Shown here piece by piece: positions 1 to 10,503 of a stretch of 64,000 nucleotides of DNA. The position numbers and the translations under genes are program-made. Positions within the stretch are counted from its first letter, which is position 1. Every line of letters begins with the position of its first letter. The notes below the pieces were generated by a model. It searched no databases, was not told the origin of the DNA, and worked only from the letters and a program-made list of their open reading frames with translations. The DNA comes from Pseudomonas oryzihabitans NBRC 102199 (GTDB lineage: Bacteria; Pseudomonadota; Gammaproteobacteria; Pseudomonadales; Pseudomonadaceae), in the NCBI RefSeq assembly GCF_000730625.1, contig NZ_BBIT01000024.1:1-64000 (forward strand), written 5' to 3'.

Positions 1-12
1 TTTTCAGAAAGG

Positions 13-50
13 CCAAAAAAAGAAAGGGGCTGCTCGCGCAGCCCCTTTCT
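13..50 (-). terminator. Rho-independent terminator after pssA
   Basis: A perfect 12-bp stem (22-33 with 38-49) closes a 4-nt loop. On the minus strand it is followed by a run of seven T (the A-run at 15-21 on the plus strand). It lies 20 bp past the pssA stop, so it ends the pssA transcript. Confidence 0.9.
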
Positions 51-69
51 TATAGCCCTCTCGATGCCG

Positions 70-924
70 CTAGGCACGGCCGATACGGCGATTGCGCCAG
101 AGGGTGGTGAAGGGTCCGGAGACCGCATAGGCCAGGAAGCCCAGCAGCAGGACGCGCGGCGGGTCGGTAAAGACCACGGCGAAGACCAGCACGGCGATCA
201 GGATGACCACGAAGGGGACGCGTCCTTTCAGGCCCAGGGTCTTGAAGCTCCAGTACTTGAAGTTGCTGACCATGAGCATGCCGGCTGCAGCGACCATCAG
301 GGCGACCAGCAGCGACAGCTTGGAGCCCTGGATGCCGAAGTCACTGAAGCACCAGACGGTACCGGCCACCAGGGCCGCCGCGGAAGGACTGGCCAGGCCG
401 ATGAAGTAGCGCTTGTCCACCGAGCCGATCTGGGTGTTGAAGCGGGCCAGACGCAAGGCGGCGCCGGCCACATAGATGAAAGCAACGGCCCAGCCGACAT
501 TACCCAGACCACTCAGGGCCCACTGGAAGGCCAGGATCGCCGGTGCGACGCCGAAGGCGACCATGTCGGAGAGCGAGTCGTACTGCTCGCCGAAGGCGCT
601 CTGGGTATTGGTCATGCGGGCGACGCGACCATCCAGGCCATCGAGCACCATGGCGATGAAGATGGCGGCGGCCGCGGCCGAGAAGCCGGCGGAGGCGATG
701 TCGTATTGCCCCTGGATGAAGGCGGTCTGAGCCGCGACACCCTTGATGATCGAATAGAGGCCGGCAAAGAGCGCCGCGGTGGTGAAGAGGTTGGGTAGCA
801 GGTACACGCCACGGCGTCTGATTTTGCGCCCCTGGGCGTCCTGCGTCTCCTCGATGTGTTCATCCACGGGGATGAGGCCGTCGGTGGCTGTGTTGGACGG
901 GGTTTCTTCGGGACGCTCGCTCAT
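70..924 (-). CDS. pssA: CDP-diacylglycerol--serine O-phosphatidyltransferase
   Basis: This 284-aa membrane enzyme condenses CDP-diacylglycerol with L-serine to give phosphatidylserine, the precursor of phosphatidylethanolamine. The CDP-alcohol phosphatidyltransferase signature is intact: DGLDGRVAR, then G and two D residues spaced as in the family (GEQYDSLSD). About seven hydrophobic segments follow a roughly 40-residue soluble, acidic N-terminus that ends in a KIRRRG patch. This is the integral-membrane type, unlike the PLD-type PssA of E. coli. It lies downstream of ilvC on the same strand but behind the ilvC terminator, so it probably has its own promoter in the 165-bp gap. Identity is firm; the start is the only ATG that keeps the N-terminal extension. 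Confidence 0.95.
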   Translation of the reverse strand: MSERPEETPSNTATDGLIPVDEHIEETQDAQGRKIRRRGVYLLPNLFTTAALFAGLYSIIKGVAAQTAFIQGQYDIASAGFSAAAAAIFIAMVLDGLDGRVARMTNTQSAFGEQYDSLSDMVAFGVAPAILAFQWALSGLGNVGWAVAFIYVAGAALRLARFNTQIGSVDKRYFIGLASPSAAALVAGTVWCFSDFGIQGSKLSLLVALMVAAAGMLMVSNFKYWSFKTLGLKGRVPFVVILIAVLVFAVVFTDPPRVLLLGFLAYAVSGPFTTLWRNRRIGRA

Positions 925-1027
925 GGATTTTCCTTGGGCATTACCTGACGGATTGGACTGACCTCTTGAGGATAGGGTTCAGCCTAACCTCCCATGCTAA
1001 GGCATTGCCGGGGTCGTGGGCAGTGCA

Positions 1028-1052
1028 ATAAAAAACGCGGCCGAGGCCGCGT
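1028..1052 (-). terminator. Rho-independent terminator after ilvC
   Basis: An 8-bp GC-rich stem (1035-1042 with 1045-1052) and 2-nt apex are followed on the minus strand by a T-rich run (A-run at 1028-1035 on the plus strand). It separates the ilvIHC transcript from pssA. Confidence 0.85.
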
Positions 1053-1089
1053 CCTTTACCGCTCGTTACAGGGCTGGCGCCCTGTCCGA

Positions 1090-2624
<1,535 letters not shown>

Positions 2625-2626
2625 GT

Positions 2627-4351
2627 TCAGGTCCGCTCCGTCTTGCTCAGCCACATGTCGCGCATCGCGCCATCCTTGATCTGCATCGGGTAGACGTGTT
2701 CGGTGTTGTCCACGGCGATGTCGAGGAAGACCAGGCGATTCTTCATGGCGAAGGCCTCAGCCATCATCGGCTTGAGGTCTTCCAGACGCTCGATGCGCAT
2801 GCCGACGTGGCCATAGGCCTCGGCCAGCTTGACGAAGTCCGGCAGGGATTCCATGTAGGAGTGGGAGTAGCGGCTGCTGTACTGCATGTCCTGCCACTGG
2901 CGGACCATGCCCAGGGCACCGTTGTTGAGGCAGACGATCTTCACCGGCAGGTCGTACTGCATGCAGGTGGAGAGCTCCTGGATGTTCATCTGCACGCTGC
3001 CTTCACCGGTGACGCAGGCGACGTCGGCGTCCGGGAAGTTGAGCTTGACGCCCATGGCCGCCGGGAAGCCGAAGCCCATGGTGCCGAGGCCGCCGGAGTT
3101 GATCCAGCGATTGGGCTTGTCGTAGCGGTAGTACTGGGCAGCGAACATCTGGTGCTGACCCACGTCGGAGGTGATGTAGGCATCGCCCGCGGTGACGTCG
3201 TACAGGGTCTCGATGACGGTCTGCGGCTTGATGATGCTGCCGTCGCCCTTGTCGTAGGGGAACATCTCGCGACCGCCGCGCCATTCCTCGATCTGCTTCC
3301 ACCAGGCGGCCTGGTTTTCGGCACGGGGCTTCTCGCTCAGTTCGCGGACCACGGCGACCATCTCGGCGAGGACGCTGTCGACCGGACCGACGATGGGCAC
3401 GTCGGCCTTGATGGTCTTGGAGATCGAGGCCGGGTCGATGTCGACGTGAATGATCTTGGCGTTCGGGCAGAAGCGCGTGGCACCGTTGATGACGCGGTCA
3501 TCGAAGCGCGCACCCACGGCGAGGATGACGTCGCTGTGGTGCATGGCCAGGTTGGCCTGGTAGCTGCCGTGCATGCCGAGCATGCCGAGGAACTGGCGAT
3601 CGCTGCCCGGGTAGGCGCCCAGACCCATCAGGGTATTGGTGACCGGCAGGTTGAGCAGGCGCGCCAGCTCGGTGAGGGCCGCGGAGGCACCGCCGAGGAT
3701 GACGCCACCACCGGCATAGAGGATGGGGCGCTTGGCCGCCACCAGCATCTCGACGGCCTTGCGGATCTGCCCGGAATGACCGCGCTGAGCCGGATTGTAG
3801 GAGCGCAGCTTGATCTTCTTCGGATAGACGTATTCGTATTTCTTGGTCGGATCGCCCATGTCCTTGGGGATGTCGACCACCACCGGACCAGGACGCCCGG
3901 ACTCGGCGAGGTAGAAGGCCTTCTTGAGGACTTCGGGGATCTCGGAGGGGTGCTTGATGATGAAGCTGTGCTTCACGATCGGCCGGGAGATGCCGACCAT
4001 GTCGGTTTCCTGGAAGGCGTCGGTGCCCACCATGTTGCTCGGCACCTGGCCGGACAGGACCACCATGGGGATGGAGTCCATGTAGGCGGTGGCGATGCCG
4101 GTGATGGCATTGGTCGCGCCGGGGCCGGAGGTCACCAGGACCACGCCGGCCTTGCCGGTGGCGCGGGCATAGCCGTCGGCCATGTGGGTGGCGGCCTGCT
4201 CGTGACGAACCAGGATGTGGTTGAGCGCCGGTTCCTTGAACAGGGCGTCGTAGATGTGCAGCAGGGCACCGCCCGGGTACCCGTAGATGTGTTTCACGCC
4301 CTCGTCGCGCAAGAAGCGGACGACCATCTCAGCGCCAGTTAATAGCTCCAC
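2627..4351 (-). CDS. ilvI: Acetolactate synthase, large (catalytic) subunit
   Basis: This 574-aa ThDP- and FAD-dependent enzyme condenses two pyruvates, or pyruvate with 2-oxobutyrate, in the first common step of branched-chain amino acid synthesis. The N-terminal ThDP-pyrimidine domain has the [14 protein letters not shown] and RHEQAA motifs, with the catalytic Glu in HEQAA. The C-terminal ThDP-diphosphate domain has GEGS...NN, a common variant of GDG. The start codon is GTG at 4351, preceded by a good GAGGTGA ribosome site. It heads the ilvIHC operon; a candidate promoter lies about 260 bp upstream. Confidence 0.97.
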   Translation of the reverse strand: MELLTGAEMVVRFLRDEGVKHIYGYPGGALLHIYDALFKEPALNHILVRHEQAATHMADGYARATGKAGVVLVTSGPGATNAITGIATAYMDSIPMVVLSGQVPSNMVGTDAFQETDMVGISRPIVKHSFIIKHPSEIPEVLKKAFYLAESGRPGPVVVDIPKDMGDPTKKYEYVYPKKIKLRSYNPAQRGHSGQIRKAVEMLVAAKRPILYAGGGVILGGASAALTELARLLNLPVTNTLMGLGAYPGSDRQFLGMLGMHGSYQANLAMHHSDVILAVGARFDDRVINGATRFCPNAKIIHVDIDPASISKTIKADVPIVGPVDSVLAEMVAVVRELSEKPRAENQAAWWKQIEEWRGGREMFPYDKGDGSIIKPQTVIETLYDVTAGDAYITSDVGQHQMFAAQYYRYDKPNRWINSGGLGTMGFGFPAAMGVKLNFPDADVACVTGEGSVQMNIQELSTCMQYDLPVKIVCLNNGALGMVRQWQDMQYSSRYSHSYMESLPDFVKLAEAYGHVGMRIERLEDLKPMMAEAFAMKNRLVFLDIAVDNTEHVYPMQIKDGAMRDMWLSKTERT

Positions 4352-4749
4352 GTATCACCTCATTCCACGCATGGCGAGCGCCCATCGGTGGACGCTCAAG
4401 GTTCGGTTGACTGCAAGGCAGAGCATGGGCGACGGTGGTCACCGACGATTCAGCTGCCTAGAAAGCCTTGTTGGAAGATTCCGATGAATGCTGGAGCTTC
4501 CACCCGACGCGAGGTAACGCGGTGCAGGGTATTTGACTGTGGCGGCGCGGGTAGGCACCTCATGGTCTGCCGAGCAGTCAGCTTTGGGCCGACTCGCTAC
4601 AGCGAACTTTGGATTGTTCGCATTCGACCCGTGCAAGTCAAGCCGAAAGGTGCAACCGGGCGCAATCGGTCGTCGGCGATCAGTCGTGATGAAAAGGTCG
4701 ACGTCTCCTCTTATAGTGAAGTCCTGTCCTCTCCCCTTCCAGGATTCCC
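4352..4749. other. Divergent intergenic region, ilvI / DUF4124 gene
   Basis: These 398 bp hold no convincing gene. On the minus strand, TTGACT (4636-4641) and AACAAT (4613-4618) are separated by 17 bp and could be the ilvI promoter. That would leave an mRNA leader of about 255 nt. No leader peptide rich in Ile, Val or Leu is obvious in it. On the plus strand, TATAGT at 4712-4717 is a possible -10 for the DUF4124 gene. Confidence 0.5.
4613..4641 (-). promoter_or_regulatory. Candidate sigma-70 promoter of ilvIHC
   Basis: The -35 TTGACT (4636-4641) matches consensus at five of six bases. The -10 AACAAT (4613-4618) matches at four. The spacer is exactly 17 bp. It faces ilvI. This is a motif match only. 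Confidence 0.45.
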
Positions 4750-5214
4750 ATGCGCTCGATCTTCTGGCTTTCCGCCCTGGCTTTCGCCTGCAGCCTGTCC
4801 GCCCAGGCCGCGCAGGTCTACAAGTGGACCGATGACAAGGGTGTCACCCACTTCAGTGCCCAGCCGCCCGAGGGCCAGAAGGCCAACGAGGTGGACGTGA
4901 AGACGGCGCCGCAGATCAATGGCAGTGGCACTGCACCCACCTACAAGATGCCCAACGGTGCCCAGCAGCCATCGGTGTCCAATGATGCCCAGCAGCAGGA
5001 ACTGGATCGCCGGGTGAAGGCGCAGGTGCGCGAGGAGCAGAACAAGCTCAAGGAGCAGTGCGATCAGGCGCGCCAGAATCTGGCGCAACTGCGCAACAAT
5101 CCGCGCATCCTGGTGCAGTCCGGGCGGGGCGAGACGCGGCGGCTGAGTGAAGAGGAACGTCAGCAGCGGCTGGCCGAGACCCAGCTGTCCATCGAGCAGA
5201 ACTGCGGCAAGTAA
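4750..5214 (+). CDS. DUF4124 domain-containing envelope protein
   Basis: This 154-aa protein has a cleavable signal peptide (residues 1 to about 20, ending AQAA). A DUF4124 domain follows at once, with the typical QVYKWTDDKGVTHFSAQPP motif. The C-terminal half is a Gln-, Glu- and Arg-rich helix, probably a coiled coil. DUF4124 proteins are periplasmic, common in Pseudomonas and of unknown function. It is transcribed alone, divergent from ilvI and convergent with the YqcC gene, whose stop lies 1 bp away. The family call is solid; no reaction or partner can be inferred. Confidence 0.88.
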   Translation: MRSIFWLSALAFACSLSAQAAQVYKWTDDKGVTHFSAQPPEGQKANEVDVKTAPQINGSGTAPTYKMPNGAQQPSVSNDAQQQELDRRVKAQVREEQNKLKEQCDQARQNLAQLRNNPRILVQSGRGETRRLSEEERQQRLAETQLSIEQNCGK

Positions 5215-5215
5215 C

Positions 5216-5542
5216 TCAGGCGCTTTCGATGATGCGGTCGAATTCGGCCAGGGACGCAAGCAGGTGCAGGACGGGGTCGAGATTGCCCTGGTAGACCATC
5301 TCGGCCATCGGCCGGATGCCCGAGCGCGCCGGCAGGGCCGCATCGCTCTCGATGATCAGCTTCATCCGCGGCACGAAGATCCACTGCAGCCACTGGGCGA
5401 AACTCAGGGTATCAACGCAGAAGGGCTCCTGGCTGGCCAGGGCTTCTGCGCTGGGCGCCTGCGCCGACCACCAGCCGAGCAGGCGCAATTCACGCTCGAT
5501 CTGCAGCAGCTGATCGGCCAGGGCGGGCAGGCGCTCGTCCAT
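5216..5542 (-). CDS. YqcC family protein (DUF446)
   Basis: This 108-aa soluble, helical protein matches the YqcC/DUF446 family over its whole length, for example in the LGWW and PFCVDTLSFAQWLQWIFVPRM stretches. In enterobacteria yqcC sits beside the pseudouridine synthase truC; no such gene is near here. Function is unknown. Its start touches the stop of the upstream TPR lipoprotein gene at 5542, which indicates one transcript and coupled translation with that gene. Confidence 0.85.
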   Translation of the reverse strand: MDERLPALADQLLQIERELRLLGWWSAQAPSAEALASQEPFCVDTLSFAQWLQWIFVPRMKLIIESDAALPARSGIRPMAEMVYQGNLDPVLHLLASLAEFDRIIESA

Positions 5543-6318
5543 CAGGTACCCACCTGCGCCTTCTGCCGGGCCAGGGCGGCGCCGGAGGCATCGCCCTGGG
5601 CCTCGCGGGCCTGGGCGATCAGTTGCCAGAGACTGGCCTGCAGGGCCGGGCGGCCATTGGCGTAGGTCAGGGCGCGCCGGGCCAGTTGCTCGCCCTGGGC
5701 CGGATCGTTCTGCGCCAGGCGCACCTGGGCCAGGCGATAGAGCACCTGGGGCTCGCGCGGGGCGATGCGCTGGGCGCGTTCCAGGCTCGAGGAGGCGCCG
5801 TTGAGATCGCCGCCGCTCTGCTGTTGCTGGGCGGTGGTCAGCAGGGCCAGCACCGGACCGTCGAGTTGTTCGTCGGCAGCCAGGCCACCACCACTGGAAT
5901 TGCTGGTGGCGGGAATGCCGGTCGGCGCCGTACTGGCAGCCGCGGAGCCGCCCGGGGTGGCGGGCGGATAGACCGGCTGCGAATAGCTCGGCTGCACCGG
6001 CGCCTGGGCAGGCGGTGCGCTGGGGCTGGACGAGGTGATCAGCGGCGCCGAGGCCGCCGGTGCGGCATAGGTTTCCAGCGGCGCGGAGCTACCGCCCGGC
6101 ACCATGACGGTCACCCCGGAATCGGCCGGCGCGCTGGGCGCGGCGGCCACGGGGGCCTGACGTTGCGCCGGCAGGGGCCGGTTGTTGCCCTGGCGATAGA
6201 GTTCGCCGTTGGACACCGGACCGCCGGAATCGACCACGGGGATGGCGCCACGCTGCGGCGCGGCGCAACCGGCGAGGAGAACACCGGCGATCATCACCGG
6301 CCAGACTGCTTTCGTCAC
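5542..6318 (-). CDS. TPR-containing lipoprotein
   Basis: I start this 258-aa product at the GTG at 6318. It has an AGAGG ribosome site 7 bp upstream and clears the mrcB stop, while the upstream ATG would overlap mrcB. The protein begins with a lipoprotein signal and lipobox LAGC at about residue 16, so it should be lipidated. A Pro-, Ala- and Ser-rich linker (about residues 30-150) leads to a C-terminal TPR-like region (about 165-255, with AQRIAPREPQVLYRLAQVRLAQND). It lies 11 bp downstream of mrcB. That suggests a role near the penicillin-binding protein, but that is inference only. Confidence 0.85.
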   Translation of the reverse strand: MTKAVWPVMIAGVLLAGCAAPQRGAIPVVDSGGPVSNGELYRQGNNRPLPAQRQAPVAAAPSAPADSGVTVMVPGGSSAPLETYAAPAASAPLITSSSPSAPPAQAPVQPSYSQPVYPPATPGGSAAASTAPTGIPATSNSSGGGLAADEQLDGPVLALLTTAQQQQSGGDLNGASSSLERAQRIAPREPQVLYRLAQVRLAQNDPAQGEQLARRALTYANGRPALQASLWQLIAQAREAQGDASGAALARQKAQVGT

Positions 6319-6329
6319 CTTGGGACCTC

Positions 6330-8672
6330 TCAATTCAACCAACCCTTGACCCAATCCATGACCGGATTGCCGCCGTTGCCGTTGCCGCCGGCGGCGGGTG
6401 CGGCCGGCGCGCCACAGGAGGCGCCCGGTGGCGGCTCACTGCCGCGAATATAAGGCATCTGCACGGCGTTGGGACACGAGGGATCCGTGCCGCGCCCGGT
6501 GGTGGCATCGACCCAGGCCTGGGTGATGTTGTCCGGCACCGGCATGTCCAGGGAGACCGGATCGGCGCGACGCATGAAGTTGCTCCAGACCTGCAGGGCG
6601 CCGGTGGCACCTGTCAGGGGCGTCTTGCCGTTGTCGTCGCGACCCAGCCAGACCACCGCCAGCAGATCCTGGCTGAAGCCGGAGAACCAGCTGTCGCGGG
6701 AATCGTTGGTGGTGCCGGTCTTGCCCGCCAGGTTCACGCTGGTGGGGATCTGGTTGTAGACCGAGCGCCCGGTGCCTTCGCGCATGACGCGCTGCATGGC
6801 GTACTGCACCAGGTAGATGGCGCCGGTATCGAAGCGCTGCTCGATCTGGAAGGGATAGCGCTTGAGCGGCTCGCCATTGGCGTCGAGCACGCTGCGGATG
6901 CTGCGCAGCGGCGTGTTGAAGCCACCGTTGGCCAGCGTCTGGTACATGGTCGCCACTTCCATGGGCGTCAGGGCACCGGCGCCGAGCAGGGTCGCCGGAT
7001 AGGGCGGCAGGGCGCGACTCACGCCCAGGCGCGCGACGGTCTTGAGCACCTCGGGGACCCCGAGGTCCAGGCCCAGGCGCGCGGTGGACAGGTTGTAGGA
7101 ATGCGCCAGCCCCTGATAGAGGAAGATGGTGCCGTGCGCCTTGTGCTCGTAGTTCTGCGGCCGCCAGACCTGGCCATCGGCGCCCTTCACCGAGAAGGGC
7201 TCGTCCTGGATCAGGGTGGTCAGGGTGTACTTGCTGGGGCGCTCGAGGGCGGTGAGATAGACCGCCGGCTTGATCAGCGAGCCGACCTGGCGCACCGCGT
7301 CGAGGGCGCGGTTGTAGCCGGCGAAGCGTGGATCGCGGCCACCCAGCAGCGCCTGGACCTCACCGGTTTCCGGATTGGTCACCACCATGGCCGACTCGAC
7401 GTTTTCCGCACCCTTGCGGCCGTCGATGCGCTTCATGGTCTCGCCCATGGCGGCTTCGGCCTTGGTCTGCAGGATGGGGTCGAAGCTGGTGAAGATGCGC
7501 AGCCCTTCTTCGGTGAGGTCTTCGTCGCGGTAGTCCTGCTTGAGCTGGCGCTTGACCAGGTCGACGAAGGCCGGGAAGGAACTGTTGGTCAGGCTGCCGG
7601 CCTTGGTGATGCCCAGCGGCCGAGCCTTGGCCGCTTCCGCCTCGGTGGCGCTGACCACTCCCTGCTCGGCCATGAGGTCGAGCACCAGGTTGCGGCGGGT
7701 CATGGCGCGCTCGGGGTAACGGCGCGGGTTGTAGTAGGACGGGCCCTTCACCAGACCGACCAGCAGGGCGACCTGGTGCAGTTTCAGCTCGCTGAAGGGC
7801 TGGCCGAAGAAGTACTGGGCGGCCAGACCGAAGCCGTGGATGGCGCGCGAGCCGTCCTGACCGAGGAACACCTCGTTGAGGTAGGCCTCGAGGATCTCCT
7901 GCTTGCTGTAGTGCAGCTCCAGCAGCAGCGCCATCAGGGCTTCGGTGCCCTTGCGGGTGATGCTGCGCTCGTTGGTGAGGTAGAAGTTCTTGACCAGCTG
8001 CTGGGTCAGGGTGCTGCCACCCTGACGCACCTGGCCGCTGGTGGCGTTGACCCAGACCGCCCGGGCGATGGACTTGGGCGAGACGCCGTGGTGATGCCAG
8101 AACTCGCGGTCCTCGACGGCCACCAGGCCATCGACCAGGTGCGGCGGCGCCTGGTCGAGCTTGATGAGGATGCGATCCTCGTTATGTGCCGGATAGATGC
8201 CGCCGATCATCAGCGGTTCCAGGCGGGCCACGGCCAGATTGCTGCCATCCAGGGCGCTGACGCCGGAGACGGTGCCGCCGGCGAAGCGCACGCGGATCGC
8301 CCGCGCCGGCTCGACGCCTTCGTAGAACTGGAAGCCGCGGGTGTTCAGCTCGACCGTGGAGGCGCCCACGGAGACGCTGCCGGGGCCGTCCACGGTTTTC
8401 TCGCGGCGATAGCCGAGGGCATCGAGTTCGGTGAGGAAGTCGTCACGGCTGAGCTTGACGCCATTGAACAATTCCAGCGGCCGGGCATAGACCTTGGCCG
8501 GAATGGTCCAGCGCTTGCCGGAGAATTTTTCCTGGACCACGGCATCCAGATAGATGCATACGCCAGCCAGGGCTACCAGCGCGACCAGACCAAGCTTGAC
8601 TGCCCAGCCGGACAGGCGGCGCCAGTCAAAGGTCTTGCGCTTGCGGGAACGAGAGGATCGGGGTCGCTTCAT
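6330..8672 (-). CDS. mrcB: Penicillin-binding protein 1B (bifunctional transglycosylase/transpeptidase)
   Basis: This 780-aa class A PBP polymerises and cross-links peptidoglycan in the periplasm. After an Arg/Lys-rich cytoplasmic tail comes one membrane anchor (about 28-48), then a UB2H-like domain that in E. coli PBP1b binds LpoB. The GT51 domain has EDREFWHHHG and RQGGSTLTQQLVKN. The transpeptidase domain has the catalytic SLIK, the SYN motif and KTGTT. The C-terminus is Gly/Asn/Pro-rich and contains two Cys residues. It heads a minus-strand unit with the TPR lipoprotein and YqcC genes. All catalytic motifs are intact. Confidence 0.97.
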   Translation of the reverse strand: MKRPRSSRSRKRKTFDWRRLSGWAVKLGLVALVALAGVCIYLDAVVQEKFSGKRWTIPAKVYARPLELFNGVKLSRDDFLTELDALGYRREKTVDGPGSVSVGASTVELNTRGFQFYEGVEPARAIRVRFAGGTVSGVSALDGSNLAVARLEPLMIGGIYPAHNEDRILIKLDQAPPHLVDGLVAVEDREFWHHHGVSPKSIARAVWVNATSGQVRQGGSTLTQQLVKNFYLTNERSITRKGTEALMALLLELHYSKQEILEAYLNEVFLGQDGSRAIHGFGLAAQYFFGQPFSELKLHQVALLVGLVKGPSYYNPRRYPERAMTRRNLVLDLMAEQGVVSATEAEAAKARPLGITKAGSLTNSSFPAFVDLVKRQLKQDYRDEDLTEEGLRIFTSFDPILQTKAEAAMGETMKRIDGRKGAENVESAMVVTNPETGEVQALLGGRDPRFAGYNRALDAVRQVGSLIKPAVYLTALERPSKYTLTTLIQDEPFSVKGADGQVWRPQNYEHKAHGTIFLYQGLAHSYNLSTARLGLDLGVPEVLKTVARLGVSRALPPYPATLLGAGALTPMEVATMYQTLANGGFNTPLRSIRSVLDANGEPLKRYPFQIEQRFDTGAIYLVQYAMQRVMREGTGRSVYNQIPTSVNLAGKTGTTNDSRDSWFSGFSQDLLAVVWLGRDDNGKTPLTGATGALQVWSNFMRRADPVSLDMPVPDNITQAWVDATTGRGTDPSCPNAVQMPYIRGSEPPPGASCGAPAAPAAGGNGNGGNPVMDWVKGWLN

Positions 8673-8825
8673 GGCGGCGCATTATACGCACTTGCCCGGT
8701 GGCCGACAGCGGCCTGCCAGCGCTTCGTCAGCTGGGGTTCAAGGACGCCCCTTCCCGGTGTCGCGGCTTGCGTGGACCGCCCTGGCAGCGATAATGCCGC
8801 CATCCATTCCCTACAAGGACCGCCC

Positions 8826-10373
8826 GTGAGCCAGCTCCTGATTTCCGCCCTGCAGAACCCGGCGCTCTATCCCCATCCCACCTCGGCGTTCCGGGTCATC
8901 GAAACCCATATTTCCTGGGTCGTGCTGACTGGCGAGGTCGCCTACAAGATCAAGAAGCCGGTGAATTTCGGTTTCCTCGACTTCACCGACCTGGAGGCCC
9001 GTGGCCACTTCTGCCGCGAGGAGCTGCGCCTCAACCAGCGCCTGACCCGCGATCTCTACCAGGACGTGGTGGCCATCACCGGCAGCGAAAGCGCTCCCGA
9101 GCTGGGCGGCAGCGGTCCGGTGATCGAATACGCCCTGCGCATGCGCGAATTCCCCCAGAGCCAGCTGCTCAGCGAGGTGCAGCAGCGCGGCGAGCTGACC
9201 GAGGCGCACATCGACGCCCTGGCTGCACAGATCGCCCGCTTCCACCTGGCCGCACCCCAGGTAGGGACCGAGCATCCGCTGTGCACCCCGGACGCCGCCA
9301 TGGCGCCGGTGCGGCAGAATTTCGAGCAGATCCGCGCCATGCTCGGCGAAGCGGCCGATCTCCGACAGCTCGACCAGCTGGAAGCCTGGGCCGAAGCCAG
9401 CTACGCGCGCCTGCTGCCGCTGTTCGAGGCGCGTTGCCGTGACGGCTTCATCCGCGAATGCCATGGCGACATCCACCTGGCCAACGCCACCCTGCTCGAC
9501 GGCGAGGTGGTGCTGTTCGACTGCATCGAATTCAACGAGCCCTTCCGCCTGACCGACACCATGGGCGATGCCGGCTTCCTGGCCATGGACCTGGAAGACC
9601 GCGGCCTCAAGACCCTGAGCAACAGATTCGTCAATGCCTACTTCGAGGCCACCGGCGACTACAGCGGCCTCGCCCTGCTCGACTTCTACAAGGCCTATCG
9701 CGCCATGGTGCGCGCCAAGATCGCCCTCTTCCGCCTCGGCCAGGCCGAGGAGCCGGCGCTGCGGGCCGAGATCCTTGCCAGTTATCGCAGCTACACGGCC
9801 CTGGCCGAAGGCTATACCCAGGTGCCCCAGCCCTTCGCGGCGGTGATGCACGGGGTGTCGGGGATCGGCAAGAGCACCGTGGCCCTGGCCCTGGTCGAGG
9901 CGCTCGGCGCCATTCGCCTGAGATCCGATGTCGAGCGCCAGCGCCTCTATGCCGACAGCGACGAGGCCACCCGCTACAGCGCCGCAGCCGGCGAAGCTAC
10001 CTATGCGCGCCTGCACGAGATCGGCGCCCAGGTACTGGCGGCCGGTTATCCGCTGGTACTCGACGCCACCTACCTCAAGCAGGCCCAGCGCGCCGCGGCC
10101 CAGGCCCTGGCCGAAGCCCAGGCCGCGCCCCTGCTGATCATCGACTGCCAGGCGGACGACGAACTCATCGCCCGCTGGCTGCAGGAGCGCCAGGCCGAGG
10201 GGACCGATCCTTCCGAAGCCACCCTCGCGGTGGTGGCAGCCCAGCGCCAGGCCCAGGATCCGCTCGAACCCGCCGAGCAGGATCGGGCGCTGGTGGTGGA
10301 GCTGGGTCGCGCCGGACAGCTGGAGGCCCTGCCGGCTCGCCTGCTGCGCCGCCTGGGTCGCGCCCCGGCCTGA
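8826..10373 (+). CDS. Aminoglycoside-phosphotransferase-like kinase fused to AAA ATPase domain
   Basis: This 515-aa two-domain protein starts at the GTG at 8826; the open frame runs far upstream but there lies antisense to mrcB. Residues 1 to about 330 form an APH-type kinase fold with the catalytic HGDIHLANATLL loop and the metal-binding FDCIEFN motif. Residues from about 340 form a P-loop domain of the AAA_33 (zeta toxin/nucleotide kinase-like) type, with Walker A GVSGIGKSTVA and a later LVLDATYL segment. The arrangement is widespread in proteobacteria but the substrate is unknown. It should not be read as an antibiotic-resistance gene. It is divergent from mrcB and precedes the cbpA homologue. 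Confidence 0.88.
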   Translation: MSQLLISALQNPALYPHPTSAFRVIETHISWVVLTGEVAYKIKKPVNFGFLDFTDLEARGHFCREELRLNQRLTRDLYQDVVAITGSESAPELGGSGPVIEYALRMREFPQSQLLSEVQQRGELTEAHIDALAAQIARFHLAAPQVGTEHPLCTPDAAMAPVRQNFEQIRAMLGEAADLRQLDQLEAWAEASYARLLPLFEARCRDGFIRECHGDIHLANATLLDGEVVLFDCIEFNEPFRLTDTMGDAGFLAMDLEDRGLKTLSNRFVNAYFEATGDYSGLALLDFYKAYRAMVRAKIALFRLGQAEEPALRAEILASYRSYTALAEGYTQVPQPFAAVMHGVSGIGKSTVALALVEALGAIRLRSDVERQRLYADSDEATRYSAAAGEATYARLHEIGAQVLAAGYPLVLDATYLKQAQRAAAQALAEAQAAPLLIIDCQADDELIARWLQERQAEGTDPSEATLAVVAAQRQAQDPLEPAEQDRALVVELGRAGQLEALPARLLRRLGRAPA

Positions 10374-10457
10374 CCACGACCTCCTGGGGGGCAGAACAAG
10401 CGTTCCGTCACAGCTCGTGGAGTTGTGGATTTACGGTCGCCGACGAGCGGCTTATCG

Positions 10458-10473
10458 TGCGACCCACGTCACA
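10458..10473 (+). promoter_or_regulatory. CRP/Vfr-like binding site upstream of the cbpA homologue
   Basis: TGCGA (10458-10462) and TCACA (10469-10473) are separated by exactly 6 bp. This is one mismatch from the CRP-family core TGTGA-N6-TCACA. It lies 30 bp before the start codon. Vfr, encoded at 41 kb, recognises this type of site. Confidence 0.5.
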
Positions 10474-10503
10474 ACCTCTGCGTAACAAGAAGGAATTGGC
10501 ACC

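Noticed and set aside
4352-4500. Possible attenuator or leader peptide for ilvI
   Set aside because: Short frames exist, for example one starting MLCLAVNRTL, but none is enriched in Ile, Val or Leu and no terminator hairpin precedes ilvI.
7101-8825. Upstream extension of the APH/ATPase frame to 1090 codons
   Set aside because: The first 575 codons lie antisense to mrcB. The kinase domain begins at the GTG at 8826.
8826-10373. Acquired aminoglycoside-resistance gene
   Set aside because: Only the kinase fold is shared. The fusion to AAA_33 and the fixed chromosomal place mark it as a core gene of unknown substrate.
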